Source: CAYXFZ01 sp964464385 (lineage in GTDB: Bacteria > Planctomycetota > UBA1135). Taken from it: a stretch of DNA of 64,000 bases. Below the pieces are notes generated by a model, which worked only from the letters and a program-made list of their open reading frames with translations, ran no database searches and had not been told where the DNA came from. The DNA lies in assembly GCA_964464385.1 (NCBI GenBank), contig CAYXFZ010000001.1, forward strand, positions 7,757 to 71,756. Direction: 5' to 3'. The translations under genes and the position numbers were made by a program. Position 1 is the first letter of the stretch; each line of letters starts with the position of its first letter. Positions 8,680-17,651 of the stretch are shown here, in pieces.

Positions 8680-9263
8680 CCAAGCCCTACTTGGAAGATC
8701 CAGGAGTTCAGTGGATGCTGGCTCTTCAGGCGGGGGATACGGAAGCTTTTGCCGCCATTGTTCAGGAATACGAAGGTCGAGCCTTTGCTCTCCTGCGCCG
8801 CATGCTGGGTCCAGCTGCTCCCGTGGAAGATTTGGCCCAGGAGGCCTTTCTTCGCGTTTGGCGAACCCGGGATCGGTATGAACCTGTCGGCAAGTTCTCG
8901 ACTTGGTTTTTCCGCATCCTGCACAACCTAGCCCTGAATTCCGTGCGAGATTCCGGCCGCAAACCGGCCTCCCGGATGCCCCGAACCTTGGATGGCGAGG
9001 AACTGCCCCTGCCTGACGAGGGCGCGACCGAACCCTGGGAAGGGTTGGAATCGCGAGAATGGGCCCCCTTGATCGCCCGTGGACTGCAAAAGCTTCCGGA
9101 GAACCAGCGCACCGCCTTGGTGTTTCAACACTACGAAGGCCTTTCTCTGGAAGAAATCGGCGATGTTCTGGGCGTGAGCGCGAAAGCAGCCAAATCACTG
9201 CTCCACCGCTCCCGCGAAAATCTTCGTCTTTTCCTGGCCCCCTACCGAAAGGAAGAACAATGA
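8676..9263 (+). CDS. RNA polymerase sigma factor, ECF/sigma-70 family
   Basis: A 195-residue ECF-type sigma factor. Region 2 is visible as AIVQEYEGRAFALLRRMLG and DLAQEAFLRVWRTRDRY, with the WFFRILHNLALNSVRD promoter-melting part. Region 4 has LPENQRTALVFQHYEGLSLEEIGDVLGVSAKAAKSLLHRSR, a helix-turn-helix. The ATG overlaps the signal peptidase stop and the stop overlaps the next gene, which looks like its anti-sigma partner. The linkage to signal peptidase I suggests an envelope or secretion stress response (inference). Confidence 0.93.
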   Translation: MTKPYLEDPGVQWMLALQAGDTEAFAAIVQEYEGRAFALLRRMLGPAAPVEDLAQEAFLRVWRTRDRYEPVGKFSTWFFRILHNLALNSVRDSGRKPASRMPRTLDGEELPLPDEGATEPWEGLESREWAPLIARGLQKLPENQRTALVFQHYEGLSLEEIGDVLGVSAKAAKSLLHRSRENLRLFLAPYRKEEQ

Positions 9264-9640
9264 CTCAAGACTGGTTGGACAATGTGCTCGACGAGGGTTC
9301 CCCTGAGCCCGTTCCCCCTGGTTTCCGCGACCGGGTTTTGATCCGCGTGGCTCAAGATGACCGCTTTGGCGGTCGTCTGCTCTCTTTCTGGCTGCCTCGC
9401 GCGGCGGTTGCCGCAGCCTTTGTGGTCGTTGGCTTTTGGCTGGGGAGCGGCCGACCCGACCTGACCTCTTCGGCGCCGTTGACCACCTCGGCGGCCTTGG
9501 CATCGGCCGAGTTGATGGAGATTTATGAATCTCAACAACTCCTGGAGAGTGCTTGGGAATTCGTCCTCGACGAAGATCTGGAGCTTGCCTTGACGGACGC
9601 TGCTGCCGGTACCTGGGATCCCGTGGCCCCAGAGAAATAA
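9260..9640 (+). CDS. Probable anti-sigma factor (single-pass membrane protein)
   Basis: A 126-residue protein starting in an ATGA overlap with the sigma gene. The cytosolic N-terminus (PVPPGFRDRVLIRVAQDD) precedes one membrane helix (about 49-66, AAVAAAFVVVGFWLGS) and an acidic external tail (LMEIYESQQLLESAWEFVLDEDLEL). There is no zinc-finger HxxxCxxC anti-sigma motif. The anti-sigma role is inferred from topology and strict coupling to the sigma gene. Confidence 0.72.
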   Translation: MTQDWLDNVLDEGSPEPVPPGFRDRVLIRVAQDDRFGGRLLSFWLPRAAVAAAFVVVGFWLGSGRPDLTSSAPLTTSAALASAELMEIYESQQLLESAWEFVLDEDLELALTDAAAGTWDPVAPEK

Positions 9641-9644
9641 GCTC

Positions 9645-10522
9645 GTGATCCTGTTCTTCCTGATCGCCCCTCTCACTTGGCAAGTCGATTCTCTGGCTGA
9701 ATCTCAGTCTCCAACGCCACAGGAAGTTCCGACGGAAGACCGGAGTTCTGCCCAGGATTGGTGGGCTTNNNNNNNNNNCAGCGGCACAAACGCTTTCGCG
9801 CCATGTCTCCCGAAGCCCAAGAGGAGTTGAGGCGTCGCGCCAGCCTCTATTCCAAATCATGGGAACACGAAAAACAGCTTCTTTCCGAAGAGGAACGCGA
9901 AAAATTCAATTCCTTATCCCAGAAAGAGCGTTATCGTTTTTTGGGCGAAAGGATTCGGGGTCGCTATTCGCGTCATTCTGACGACTTGAAGCGTCGTCTC
10001 GACTGGCCCGCTCAGTTTCAAGGCCGCACCTTTGGCGATCGGTATCGAGAATCCCGGCGACTCATCGAGGAGCATCGGGCCGAAGAATTGGATCGTCAGC
10101 TCATCGCTTTGACGACCGAGGGTTGGGTGGGTTCGCAGGCCTTGGATGAGGCCCGCTCCCTCCCTTTGCACGCGCGGGCTGCCTTGGCCGCAACAGGCCG
10201 CATGTGGAAGGAATTTCAGGGACTCCGTCTTTCTGGAGCGCTCGAGCGATCCGGTTTGCAACCCGAGATGTTGGTCCACATTCTCTCCTTGCCTTCCCGA
10301 GAAAGTTTGCGGGTTTTCATCATGCTGAAGGATGGCCGATCTCTAGAGGAGGCCACTCGCTTTATCTCCCCCCTTTCGGGAGAGAAAGAAAGAAGGGGCC
10401 GTTCTCATGGGCAGCGCGGCCGCATGCGTAGCCAAGGTGACCACCCGCGGGGTCGAGTTGAAGGACCGCGCGCTCCCGGGGAAGGCCGCCAAAACAAAGG
10501 AAACCGCACTCCGCGACGCTGA
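9645..10522 (+). CDS. Exported DUF3106-like protein, interrupted by assembly gap
   Basis: The gene starts at a GTG (ILFFLIAPLTW signal-like segment) 4 bases after the anti-sigma-like gene. It crosses a 10-N gap (9769-9778) that shifts the apparent frame, and ends at 10522. The part after the gap is strongly charged: FRAMSPEAQEELRRRA, LSEEEREKFNSLSQKERYRFLGERI. Such motifs are typical of DUF3106/heavy-metal-sensor-like periplasmic helical proteins found next to sigma/anti-sigma pairs. The tail is very basic (repeated GRSHGQRGRMRSQ, PRGRVEGPRAPGE). It probably forms a three-gene regulatory unit with the two genes before it. Exact length is unknown because of the gap. Confidence 0.65.
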
Positions 10523-10541
10523 CAAGTCGGGCTGGTGGGGT

Positions 10542-10547
10542 CATAAT
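10542..10547 (+). promoter_or_regulatory. -10-like hexamer CATAAT
   Basis: CATAAT is 7 bases before the ATG at 10555. The spacing again predicts a transcript with virtually no leader. Confidence 0.45.
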
Positions 10548-10554
10548 CCTTGGC

Positions 10555-12642
10555 ATGTTGCGCTCCCGCGCCATACTCGCCGGTTGGGCAGTCGCCTCCT
10601 TTGAGGCAGGCGTTGTGCTTTCGAGCATGGCTCACTTCGCCACCACGCCGTGGTTTCTGGTGATGGCTTGGGTGGGTCCTCTTTTGGCCTATGGTTGGGT
10701 GGCCCGATCCTCCGCCTCATTTCGGATCGCTTCCCGCTTGCCTTGGGACGGGTTGGCTTTGGCGGGCATTGTCGTGCTGCTTCATTTGCGCCGCCAGGTC
10801 TATGTTGGCGCCAATGGCATGGTTTGGATTGCCGCGGGTGGCGTTGTCAGCTTTTTGTTTTGGCTCGCGCTCCGCCCCGACAAAGAGAGCAAATTGCGGC
10901 AGTGGATGGCCCTTGCCTTTTTCGCTTACATCCTGTTGCGCTTGCGACAGTTTTCGCATACCCAGCCCAACGACAAGTCTTTGCGTGGCTGGACCGGCTT
11001 GTTTGAGACCCCGTTTTCTCTGGGCCAGGATTGGGGCTGGATCGTGGCTGGGATCGTGGTCTTGTTGGGGATCTTTGTCTGGCGGGTGCGCGTGGGCGAA
11101 AAGAATGCCAGCCTCGTTCGCAAGATTTCTTTCTGGGGTGTTCTTGTGCCGCCCCTTTCCTTGTTGTGGTTGGCTTGGGTCACTTCCCTGGGCCCCGTCC
11201 TGGGCCTAAGTCCTACCCAGGTACCCCCAAAGGATGCCCCCACGGTGGTGTTGGTGAGTTGGGATACGGTAAGAGCCGACTCGTTGCCTCTTTTTGGCGG
11301 CGGCGGCCTGGAAACGCCCAACCTGGATTCGTTGGCCGTGAACGGCACCCTTTTTACCCGTTTTCATACTCCTGCACCGATCACGGCACCGGCCCACAAT
11401 TCCATGTTGACGGGAATGTTCCCGCCGAGTCACGGCCTGCGCGCCAACGGCGAAACGGCTCCAATCTTGGCTACGCCACGCCTGCCGGAGGTTTTCCGAG
11501 ATTCTGGGTGGTCCACGGCCGGCTTTGTGTCCGTTCAGCCTGTCCTTGGTCGGGATCGCGGGTTTCCAGTGGGGTTTCAGTATTTTGACGATCGTCCCCT
11601 TTCGCATTCCACGTGGCAGCCGATGATCCACGCCTTGGGTTTTTTGAAACGAGTCTCCGCCATTGGGGATCGCTTGATTCCTGATGGCATGGATTTTGCC
11701 GCTGCCACGACGCCAGGTTCAACGACGACAGCACGGGCTCTGGCCTGGCTTGAAGAAACAGAGGGCCCCGTCTTTCTTTGGGTGCATTTGTTTGACGCTC
11801 ACGATCCCCGCGAAAAAACGGAAGAGTTCCGCCCGTTTTTGGCGGCCGCCCGCGCCCGCGCCGAAGAAGGCCCGCATGCCCTGAATCCCGAGTGCGAAGA
11901 GAGTTTGGTGGAACAGCGTGGTGAAATTGCATTCCTGGACCATCAGCTGGGCCTCTTGCTGGACGGGTTGCGCCGCCGGGATCCGGGCCTAGCAAATACC
12001 GTCCTTGCTCTCGTTGCCGATCATGGCGAGTGCTTTGGCGAGGGTGTGGACCAGCCGGACCTTTACGGAGAAGGTGGCATCAAGGTCCTGCACGTGCCGA
12101 GTCTGTACCAAGCGACCCAGCATGTGGTGGGAGTGATTCAACCCCCTGCCGACTTTTCGTCAATCACCGACCTTTCCCACCGCGCAGACGATTTGGCATC
12201 GCATGTGGATTTGTTCCCCACTCTTTGCGAGCTCGCAGGCCTTGCCATTCCCGAGGGACTGCAGGGTCGCAGCCTCGTGCCTGTCATGGCAGGCCAAACT
12301 CTTCCCGATCGCCCGATTTATATGGAAGCCTTTGGTGCTGTGGCGGGTCAAGATCGTTTGGTTGGCATGGTGACGGCCCAGGGTTGGAAAATCATTTCAA
12401 CCTTGGACGGCCGGGTGCAAATGTTGCACTCCCTGATGATCGGGGACGGAAAAGACTTTTCTGTCGAAGAGAAAACGCGCTTGCTTTCTCTGCAACAACG
12501 TTTGCAAGAATTGCGTTCCAGTTTGCCGGTAGTAGAGCGCGGTCAAGTCAATTTGGACGCCGCAACCGAAGCCCAACTCAGTGGTTTGGGCTACGTCTCC
12601 GAAGACGAGGATGACGCCGGCAACGACTCCCAGGAAGAATAA
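10555..12642 (+). CDS. Membrane-anchored sulfatase/phosphatase-superfamily enzyme without formylglycine motif
   Basis: A 695-residue protein with about six N-terminal membrane helices (residues 5-215) and an outer alkaline-phosphatase-superfamily catalytic domain (about 225-640). VVLVSWDTVRADSL gives the first metal site. The nucleophile position reads ITAPAHNSMLTG, so Thr277 replaces the Cys/Ser of the C/S-x-P-x-R motif and formylglycine cannot form. FLWVHLFDAHDPR, LVADHGECFGEG and HVPSLY supply the other ligands. The C-terminus (LSGLGYVSEDEDD) matches a tail common in this subfamily. Function is more likely phosphoester or phosphotransferase chemistry, as in LtaS-like enzymes, than sulfate ester hydrolysis. 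The substrate is unknown. Confidence 0.8.
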   Translation: MLRSRAILAGWAVASFEAGVVLSSMAHFATTPWFLVMAWVGPLLAYGWVARSSASFRIASRLPWDGLALAGIVVLLHLRRQVYVGANGMVWIAAGGVVSFLFWLALRPDKESKLRQWMALAFFAYILLRLRQFSHTQPNDKSLRGWTGLFETPFSLGQDWGWIVAGIVVLLGIFVWRVRVGEKNASLVRKISFWGVLVPPLSLLWLAWVTSLGPVLGLSPTQVPPKDAPTVVLVSWDTVRADSLPLFGGGGLETPNLDSLAVNGTLFTRFHTPAPITAPAHNSMLTGMFPPSHGLRANGETAPILATPRLPEVFRDSGWSTAGFVSVQPVLGRDRGFPVGFQYFDDRPLSHSTWQPMIHALGFLKRVSAIGDRLIPDGMDFAAATTPGSTTTARALAWLEETEGPVFLWVHLFDAHDPREKTEEFRPFLAAARARAEEGPHALNPECEESLVEQRGEIAFLDHQLGLLLDGLRRRDPGLANTVLALVADHGECFGEGVDQPDLYGEGGIKVLHVPSLYQATQHVVGVIQPPADFSSITDLSHRADDLASHVDLFPTLCELAGLAIPEGLQGRSLVPVMAGQTLPDRPIYMEAFGAVAGQDRLVGMVTAQGWKIISTLDGRVQMLHSLMIGDGKDFSVEEKTRLLSLQQRLQELRSSLPVVERGQVNLDAATEAQLSGLGYVSEDEDDAGNDSQEE

Positions 12643-12647
12643 GAAAA

Positions 12648-12674
12648 ACGAGGCCGACACGGGGCCGACCTCGT
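12648..12674 (+). terminator. Stem-loop downstream of membrane sulfatase-like gene
   Basis: ACGAGGCCG pairs with CGACCTCGT (one G-T pair) around a 9-base loop, 5 bases after the stop codon. There is no U-tract after it, so it may be a transcript 3'-end protector rather than a classical terminator. Confidence 0.4.
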
Positions 12675-12742
12675 CATGGGGGGATTGCTCGTCGTAGCGG
12701 GGGGATGCCACGACGGATCCAGTCTAACAAACAATTTCGAAG

Positions 12743-13897
12743 TTGCCATACTCTTTGCCGGTGCATTTGCCCTCCCTTTCCTTCGAGGATGCCCATTCCA
12801 TCCCAGAATTGCGGGTGGTGGATGTGCGTTCTCCTGCGGAATTTGCTGCCGATCACATTCCTGGCGCGTCTTCCGTTCCCTTGTTCGAGGATGCCCAAAG
12901 GGCCCTGATTGGCGCCCTCTATTGCCAGGAATCTCCTGCCGCTGCTTTGACCGAAGGCTTGGGTCTTGTGCGCCGCCGCCTCAACGCCATTCTTCATCAA
13001 GTTCTGGGCTGCTCCGTTCCAGAGGAGGATTTGCGCGCCAAGTTTGATGCTTTGGCACCCTTGGTGCAGGAGTTGGAGGTGCAGAAAATTTCTCGACCGG
13101 CATTTTCGGCACCTATTTTGGTGCATTGTTGGCGCGGCGGACAACGTTCCCGGGCGCTGGTTGCTCTCTTGCGCGGCCTAGGCTTTGATGAGGTGTTTCA
13201 TTTGGACCAGGGGTACAAGGGATATCGCGCTTGGGTTCGAGAGCGCTTGAATGTCTGGCGACCCGAGTTTCCTTTGATCGTTCTGCGCGGCGCAACCGGT
13301 GTGGGGAAAACGCGCTTGCTCCAAGAGCTGGAAGAAAAAAAACCGGGCACCACATTTGACCTGGAGGGCATGGCTGGTCACCGCTCCAGTATTTTAGGAA
13401 GTGTGGGCATGGAGCCGGTTTCGCAAAAGCGATTTGAGTCTCTCTTGGTGGCGCGCATGGAGGAGATGGTGACGGGGCCTTGTTTTGTGGAGGGAGAAAG
13501 TCGCAAGATTGGGAACCGCCTCATCCCGCCGACTCTTTTTGCCGCCATGGAGGCGGGCCAATCTGTTCGGATTACCGCCCCGCAATCCCAGCGGGTGTTG
13601 AATTTGGTGGAGGACTACCAAGGCGATGCCTCTTGCCTGCAAGACCTTCGGGCCCAACTTCCATTTTTGGAGAACCGCCTTGGCCCCAAATGGGCCGGCC
13701 ACCTGATCGCGCTCTTGGACCAAGGCCAGGCGGCCGAAGTGGCTCAAGTCCTCCTGGAGCGTTATTACGACCCACTTTATGGCCACAGCGATCGCCGTCG
13801 TTGCTGGGCAGGGGAGTTTTCGGCTGAGGATCCAGACGTGGTGGTTTCCCTGCTTGCCTTCCGCGAGTTGCCGTCCTCGGTGTCGGCAACTTCCTGA
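12743..13897 (+). CDS. mnmH: tRNA 2-selenouridine synthase MnmH (SelU)
   Basis: A 384-residue enzyme that replaces sulfur by selenium at the wobble 2-thiouridine of tRNAs for Lys, Glu and Gln, using selenophosphate. The N-terminal rhodanese domain (about 10-165) has the diagnostic catalytic motif HCWRGGQRS with Cys129. A P-loop GATGVGKT (183-190) starts the C-terminal nucleotide-binding domain; EGESRKIGNRLIP and LERYYDPLYGHS are also family-typical. Start codon is uncertain: TTG at 12743, or TTG/GTG a few codons later. Its presence implies selenophosphate synthetase (SelD) elsewhere in the genome. It stands alone between the sulfatase-like gene and purF. Confidence 0.93.
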   Translation: MPYSLPVHLPSLSFEDAHSIPELRVVDVRSPAEFAADHIPGASSVPLFEDAQRALIGALYCQESPAAALTEGLGLVRRRLNAILHQVLGCSVPEEDLRAKFDALAPLVQELEVQKISRPAFSAPILVHCWRGGQRSRALVALLRGLGFDEVFHLDQGYKGYRAWVRERLNVWRPEFPLIVLRGATGVGKTRLLQELEEKKPGTTFDLEGMAGHRSSILGSVGMEPVSQKRFESLLVARMEEMVTGPCFVEGESRKIGNRLIPPTLFAAMEAGQSVRITAPQSQRVLNLVEDYQGDASCLQDLRAQLPFLENRLGPKWAGHLIALLDQGQAAEVAQVLLERYYDPLYGHSDRRRCWAGEFSAEDPDVVVSLLAFRELPSSVSATS

Positions 13898-13961
13898 AGG
13901 TTGGCCGGTATTGCGGTTAGAATGATGCCGTTCCGTTTCCTTGGCGGACCTTCTCCCATCC

Positions 13962-15416
13962 ATGTGCGGATTCATCGGCATCGCTGGCCTTCCTGGCAAG
14001 GACCTCGCTCCTGAGGTTTACGAGGGCTTGATCGCCCTGCAGCATCGCGGCCAGGACGCCGCCGGCATACTCACCTATGACGGAAAATTTCATTTGCGCA
14101 AACAAAATGGAATGGTGCGCGACATTTTTCGCTTCGGAGATATGCAGCGCCTCAAGGGCAATATTGCTGCCGGCCATGTTCGTTATCCAACCGTTGGCAT
14201 GGGTTCGGACGATGACGCGCAGCCTTTTTACATCAACTATCCCTTTGGAGTGGGCATGGCGCACAACGGCAATCTCACCAACTTTTTGGATCTCAAAGGG
14301 AGGCTCTTTCCGCAAGAAAATATTTGTCTGACTTCCTCCTGCGATGTGGAGGCTATTCTTTACGCTTTTGCTCGCTCCTTGCAGGCCGCGGATCCCACCA
14401 AAGAACTTGGAGAGCGCATTCATTTTGCCGTGAAGGGCGTGTTTGAACGCACCAAGGGTGCTTACTCCGTAGTCGGACTACTTTCCGAGGGCGCGCTCTT
14501 TGCTTTCCGCGATCCCTCCGGGATCAAACCCTGCATCATTGGCCGTCGCCAGACCGAAGAAGGGATGGAATGGGCTGCGGCTTCAGAATCGGTTGCTTTG
14601 GATATCTTGGGCTTTGAGCGGGTGCGTGATTTGCGCGCCGGCGAAGCCTTTGTTGTCCGCCCCGGTTCCGAGCCCGAATTCCTGCAAGTTGGCACCTCTT
14701 CGCACCGCCCTTGCATTTTTGAATTGGTTTATTTTGCGCGGCCGGATTCTTTCCTCGATGAAATCTCCGTTTACAAGACCAGGCGTCGTTTTGGCGAGGA
14801 GTTGGCAGACCAGTGGCGGGACTCCAACGCTCCCTTGCCGGATGTTGTCATTCCGATTCCCGACAGCGCCCGCGATGCCGCACTTTCTTTGGCCAATGCT
14901 TTGGGCGTGGATTACCGGGAAGGCTTTATCAAAAATCGATATGTGGGGCGCACCTTCATCATGCCCAATCAGTCGGAGAGGCGTTCTGCCATCCGCCGGA
15001 AACTAAATCCGATCCCCTTGGAATTCGACGGGAAATCGGTCCTCTTGGTGGATGACTCCATCGTGCGAGGCAACACTTCCCGCAAAATCGTGGAAGTGGC
15101 CCGTCGCGCTGGCGCCCGCAACGTTTATTTTGCCGTCACTTCTCCCCCTCTCGTGGCGCCTTGTCCTTATGGCATCGACATGGCGACTCGTAAAGAATTC
15201 ATCGCCACCGAGAAAACCGTCCAAGAAGTGGCCCATGAAATTGGCGTGGATCATTTGGTTTACCTGGACCGACCGCGCATGATCCGCGCAGCCAAGGCAG
15301 GCAACGAGTCCATCGAAGCCTTTTGCACCGGCTGTTTCACGGGGGAATATCCCACCGCCGACGCCGCCGAGCATTTGGATGCCATCGGCGCGGAACGAAC
15401 TGCCGCCCGAGACTAA
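13962..15416 (+). CDS. purF: Amidophosphoribosyltransferase PurF
   Basis: A 484-residue enzyme catalysing the first step of purine synthesis: glutamine plus PRPP gives phosphoribosylamine. The start MCGFIGIAG was chosen so that Cys2 is the glutaminase nucleophile. GLIALQHRGQDAAGI and MAHNGNLTN are conserved in the Ntn amidotransferase domain (about 2-230). The phosphoribosyltransferase domain has the PRPP motif LLVDDSIVRGNTS and the loop GIDMATRKEF. Length is normal. No other pur genes are adjacent. The gene lies 64 bases after mnmH and 49 before the GH13 gene. Confidence 0.96.
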   Translation: MCGFIGIAGLPGKDLAPEVYEGLIALQHRGQDAAGILTYDGKFHLRKQNGMVRDIFRFGDMQRLKGNIAAGHVRYPTVGMGSDDDAQPFYINYPFGVGMAHNGNLTNFLDLKGRLFPQENICLTSSCDVEAILYAFARSLQAADPTKELGERIHFAVKGVFERTKGAYSVVGLLSEGALFAFRDPSGIKPCIIGRRQTEEGMEWAAASESVALDILGFERVRDLRAGEAFVVRPGSEPEFLQVGTSSHRPCIFELVYFARPDSFLDEISVYKTRRRFGEELADQWRDSNAPLPDVVIPIPDSARDAALSLANALGVDYREGFIKNRYVGRTFIMPNQSERRSAIRRKLNPIPLEFDGKSVLLVDDSIVRGNTSRKIVEVARRAGARNVYFAVTSPPLVAPCPYGIDMATRKEFIATEKTVQEVAHEIGVDHLVYLDRPRMIRAAKAGNESIEAFCTGCFTGEYPTADAAEHLDAIGAERTAARD

Positions 15417-15450
15417 TTTCCTCTTTCCCGGGCAGGGGCGGTTTTTCTGG

Positions 15451-15456
15451 CATAAT
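15451..15456 (+). promoter_or_regulatory. -10-like hexamer CATAAT
   Basis: CATAAT is 9 bases before the ATG at 15466. The intervening GAGAGAGCA is purine-rich but is too close to the predicted transcription start to be an ordinary leader. Confidence 0.45.
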
Positions 15457-15465
15457 GAGAGAGCA

Positions 15466-17628
15466 ATGCTCCTTGCGGTAGCTTTCCTTCTTTCCCCTCA
15501 GATTGGCTCGGTGACCCCCCGGAACGCCGTCGGCCATCAGCCGCCGGCGCCGAGTTGGGTCGTCAACCGCTATCAGGTGGACGCTGCCGATTGGAATCCG
15601 AGATTGCGAGTCACTCTGACAGGACTCCAAGGACAGGACGCCGACCTGTATGTCGCACAAGGCCGCCCGCCGACCTTGGTGGATTGGGATTTTCGTTCCG
15701 CCAAGCCGAATTCCGCCAACGAATTGATCTTGGTGGACGGCACCACGACCCCACCCTTAGCCACGGATACTTGGCACATCGGGATTTGGCACGATCCGGC
15801 CACCACCTACAACATTTCCTATTGGTTTGAAGCTTCTCCAGGCGTCCATCCTGGGGCCGGCGCCATTCCCTTCGACGATCGGCCTTCCGGCCCTCGCGGC
15901 GTTTCCTTCCGGGTGTGGGCCCCGAACGCTTCCGGCGTGAGCCTTGCGGGGGATTTCAACAATTGGAACGGCAGCTCTGCGCCTATGGCGGCTGAATCCA
16001 GCGGATGGTGGTCACTCGACGTCCGCAATCTTCTCGCCGGCGCTGCTTATCAGTTTGTCATCAATTCCGCCGGTCAGTTGCTTTGGAAAAACGACCCCCG
16101 TGCCCTTCAGGTCACTAGTTCCATGGGCAACTCCATTGTTGTGGATCACGCTGCCTTCAACTGGAGCGGTAGCCAGTGGAGCATGCCTTCTTGGGACGAT
16201 CTTGTCCTGTACGAAATGCACATCGGCACCTTCAACGATATTGTGGGTGGCTCTCCCGGCACATTGAATGCGGCAAAATTCCTTTTGAATTATCTGCGAG
16301 ATTTGGGCGTTACAGCAATCGAGTTGATGCCTTTTTGTGAGTTTCCTGGCGAATTTTCTTGGGGCTACAACGACTCCTATCCCTTTGCCGTGGAGTCCGC
16401 CTACGGCCCACCCTCGGATCTCAAGGCCTTTGTGGATGCTGCTCATGCGCGGGGCATGGCCGTCTTCGGTGATGTTCTTTACAACCACTGGGGTCCAATC
16501 GAAATGGATCTTTGGCAGTTTGATGGCTGGTCTCCCGGGCCCAACTGGGGCGGCATCTACTTTTACAACGATTGGCGTTGCGTGACCCCATGGGGCAACA
16601 CCCGGCCCGACATGACTGTGGGCGAAGTGCGCCAATACATCCACGACAATGTATTGATGTGGTTGCAAGATTATCGCCTGGACGGTCTTCGTTGGGATTC
16701 CACTTCTTATCTGCGAAACGTCAATGGCGTGGATTTGCCGGAAGCGTGGTCGCTCATGCAATGGATCAACGACGACATTGACGCAACCCAGCCCTGGAAG
16801 CTCAACGTCGCCGAGGATATGTGGAGCAATGATTCCATTTCCAAGTCCACAGGCGCGGGTGGCGCTGGCTTTGATTCCCAATGGGACCCAAACTTTGTGC
16901 ATCCTGTGCGCCGAAATTTGATTGCGCCAAACGACTCTTCCCGGGACATGAACGCCATACGGGATTCCATCGGTTACAGTTACAACGGGAATTGGCTGGA
17001 GCGGGTGATTTACACGGAATCACATGATGAAGTTGCCAATGGCAACTCTCGCCTGCCGGAAGATATTTGGCCAGGCAATGCTTCTTCCTGGTTTTCCAAA
17101 AAACGATCCACCTTGGGCGCCGTGCTGGTCATGACTTCTCCTGGCATTCCGATGCTTTTTCAAGGTCAGGAAATTTTGGAAGACGGATTTTTTGATGACA
17201 CGGATCCAATTGATTGGAGCAAGTTGTCCACCTTTTCGGGGATCCATCTTCTTTATCAAGACTTGATTCGTTTGCGGCGAGATTTGGACGGCAATTCCGC
17301 TGGCCTCAAAGGTTCTGGACTGAACATTCATCACGTGAACAACTCGGGCAAAGTCATTGCCTTCCATCGTTATCGCAGCGGCGGCCCCGGCGATGACGTT
17401 CTTGTTGTCCTCAACTTTGCCAACCAAACTTGGACGAATTACACCATTGGCGCTCCCCGCTCCGGCACTTGGAATGCCCGCTTCAATTCCGATTCGACCG
17501 CCTACGACCCCTCCTACGGCAATTTCGGTGATATTTCCGTCTCCGCTTCCAATTCCTCTTACGATGGAATGCCGGCCAGCATCACCCTGCGATTGGCCCC
17601 TTACACGGCGGTGATCCTCTCGCAATAG
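15466..17628 (+). CDS. Exported GH13 alpha-glucan enzyme with CBM48 (branching-enzyme-like)
   Basis: A 720-residue protein. A short signal peptide (MLLAVAFLLSPQIGS) is followed by an unassigned beta domain (about 20-115), a CBM48/isoamylase N-terminal domain (about 130-230; GVSFRVWAPNASGVSLAGDFNNW) and a GH13 barrel. LVLYEMHIGTF opens the barrel as in branching enzymes and trehalohydrolases. Predicted catalytic residues are nucleophile Asp411 (LRWDST), acid/base Glu450 (NVAEDMW) and Asp521 (TESHDE). A C-terminal beta domain ends TLRLAPYTAVILSQ. Known relatives act on glycogen inside cells, so the signal peptide is unusual and suggests action on alpha-glucans outside the cytoplasm. Exact specificity is not determined. 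Confidence 0.88.
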   Translation: MLLAVAFLLSPQIGSVTPRNAVGHQPPAPSWVVNRYQVDAADWNPRLRVTLTGLQGQDADLYVAQGRPPTLVDWDFRSAKPNSANELILVDGTTTPPLATDTWHIGIWHDPATTYNISYWFEASPGVHPGAGAIPFDDRPSGPRGVSFRVWAPNASGVSLAGDFNNWNGSSAPMAAESSGWWSLDVRNLLAGAAYQFVINSAGQLLWKNDPRALQVTSSMGNSIVVDHAAFNWSGSQWSMPSWDDLVLYEMHIGTFNDIVGGSPGTLNAAKFLLNYLRDLGVTAIELMPFCEFPGEFSWGYNDSYPFAVESAYGPPSDLKAFVDAAHARGMAVFGDVLYNHWGPIEMDLWQFDGWSPGPNWGGIYFYNDWRCVTPWGNTRPDMTVGEVRQYIHDNVLMWLQDYRLDGLRWDSTSYLRNVNGVDLPEAWSLMQWINDDIDATQPWKLNVAEDMWSNDSISKSTGAGGAGFDSQWDPNFVHPVRRNLIAPNDSSRDMNAIRDSIGYSYNGNWLERVIYTESHDEVANGNSRLPEDIWPGNASSWFSKKRSTLGAVLVMTSPGIPMLFQGQEILEDGFFDDTDPIDWSKLSTFSGIHLLYQDLIRLRRDLDGNSAGLKGSGLNIHHVNNSGKVIAFHRYRSGGPGDDVLVVLNFANQTWTNYTIGAPRSGTWNARFNSDSTAYDPSYGNFGDISVSASNSSYDGMPASITLRLAPYTAVILSQ

Positions 17629-17651
17629 CCCCCCTCCTTTTACTTCCCCTC

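Noticed and set aside
7684..9198. Long minus-strand open frame opposite the signal peptidase and sigma genes (about 500 codons).
   Set aside because: Both plus-strand genes have clear catalytic or DNA-binding motifs; the antisense frame is a by-product of codon bias.
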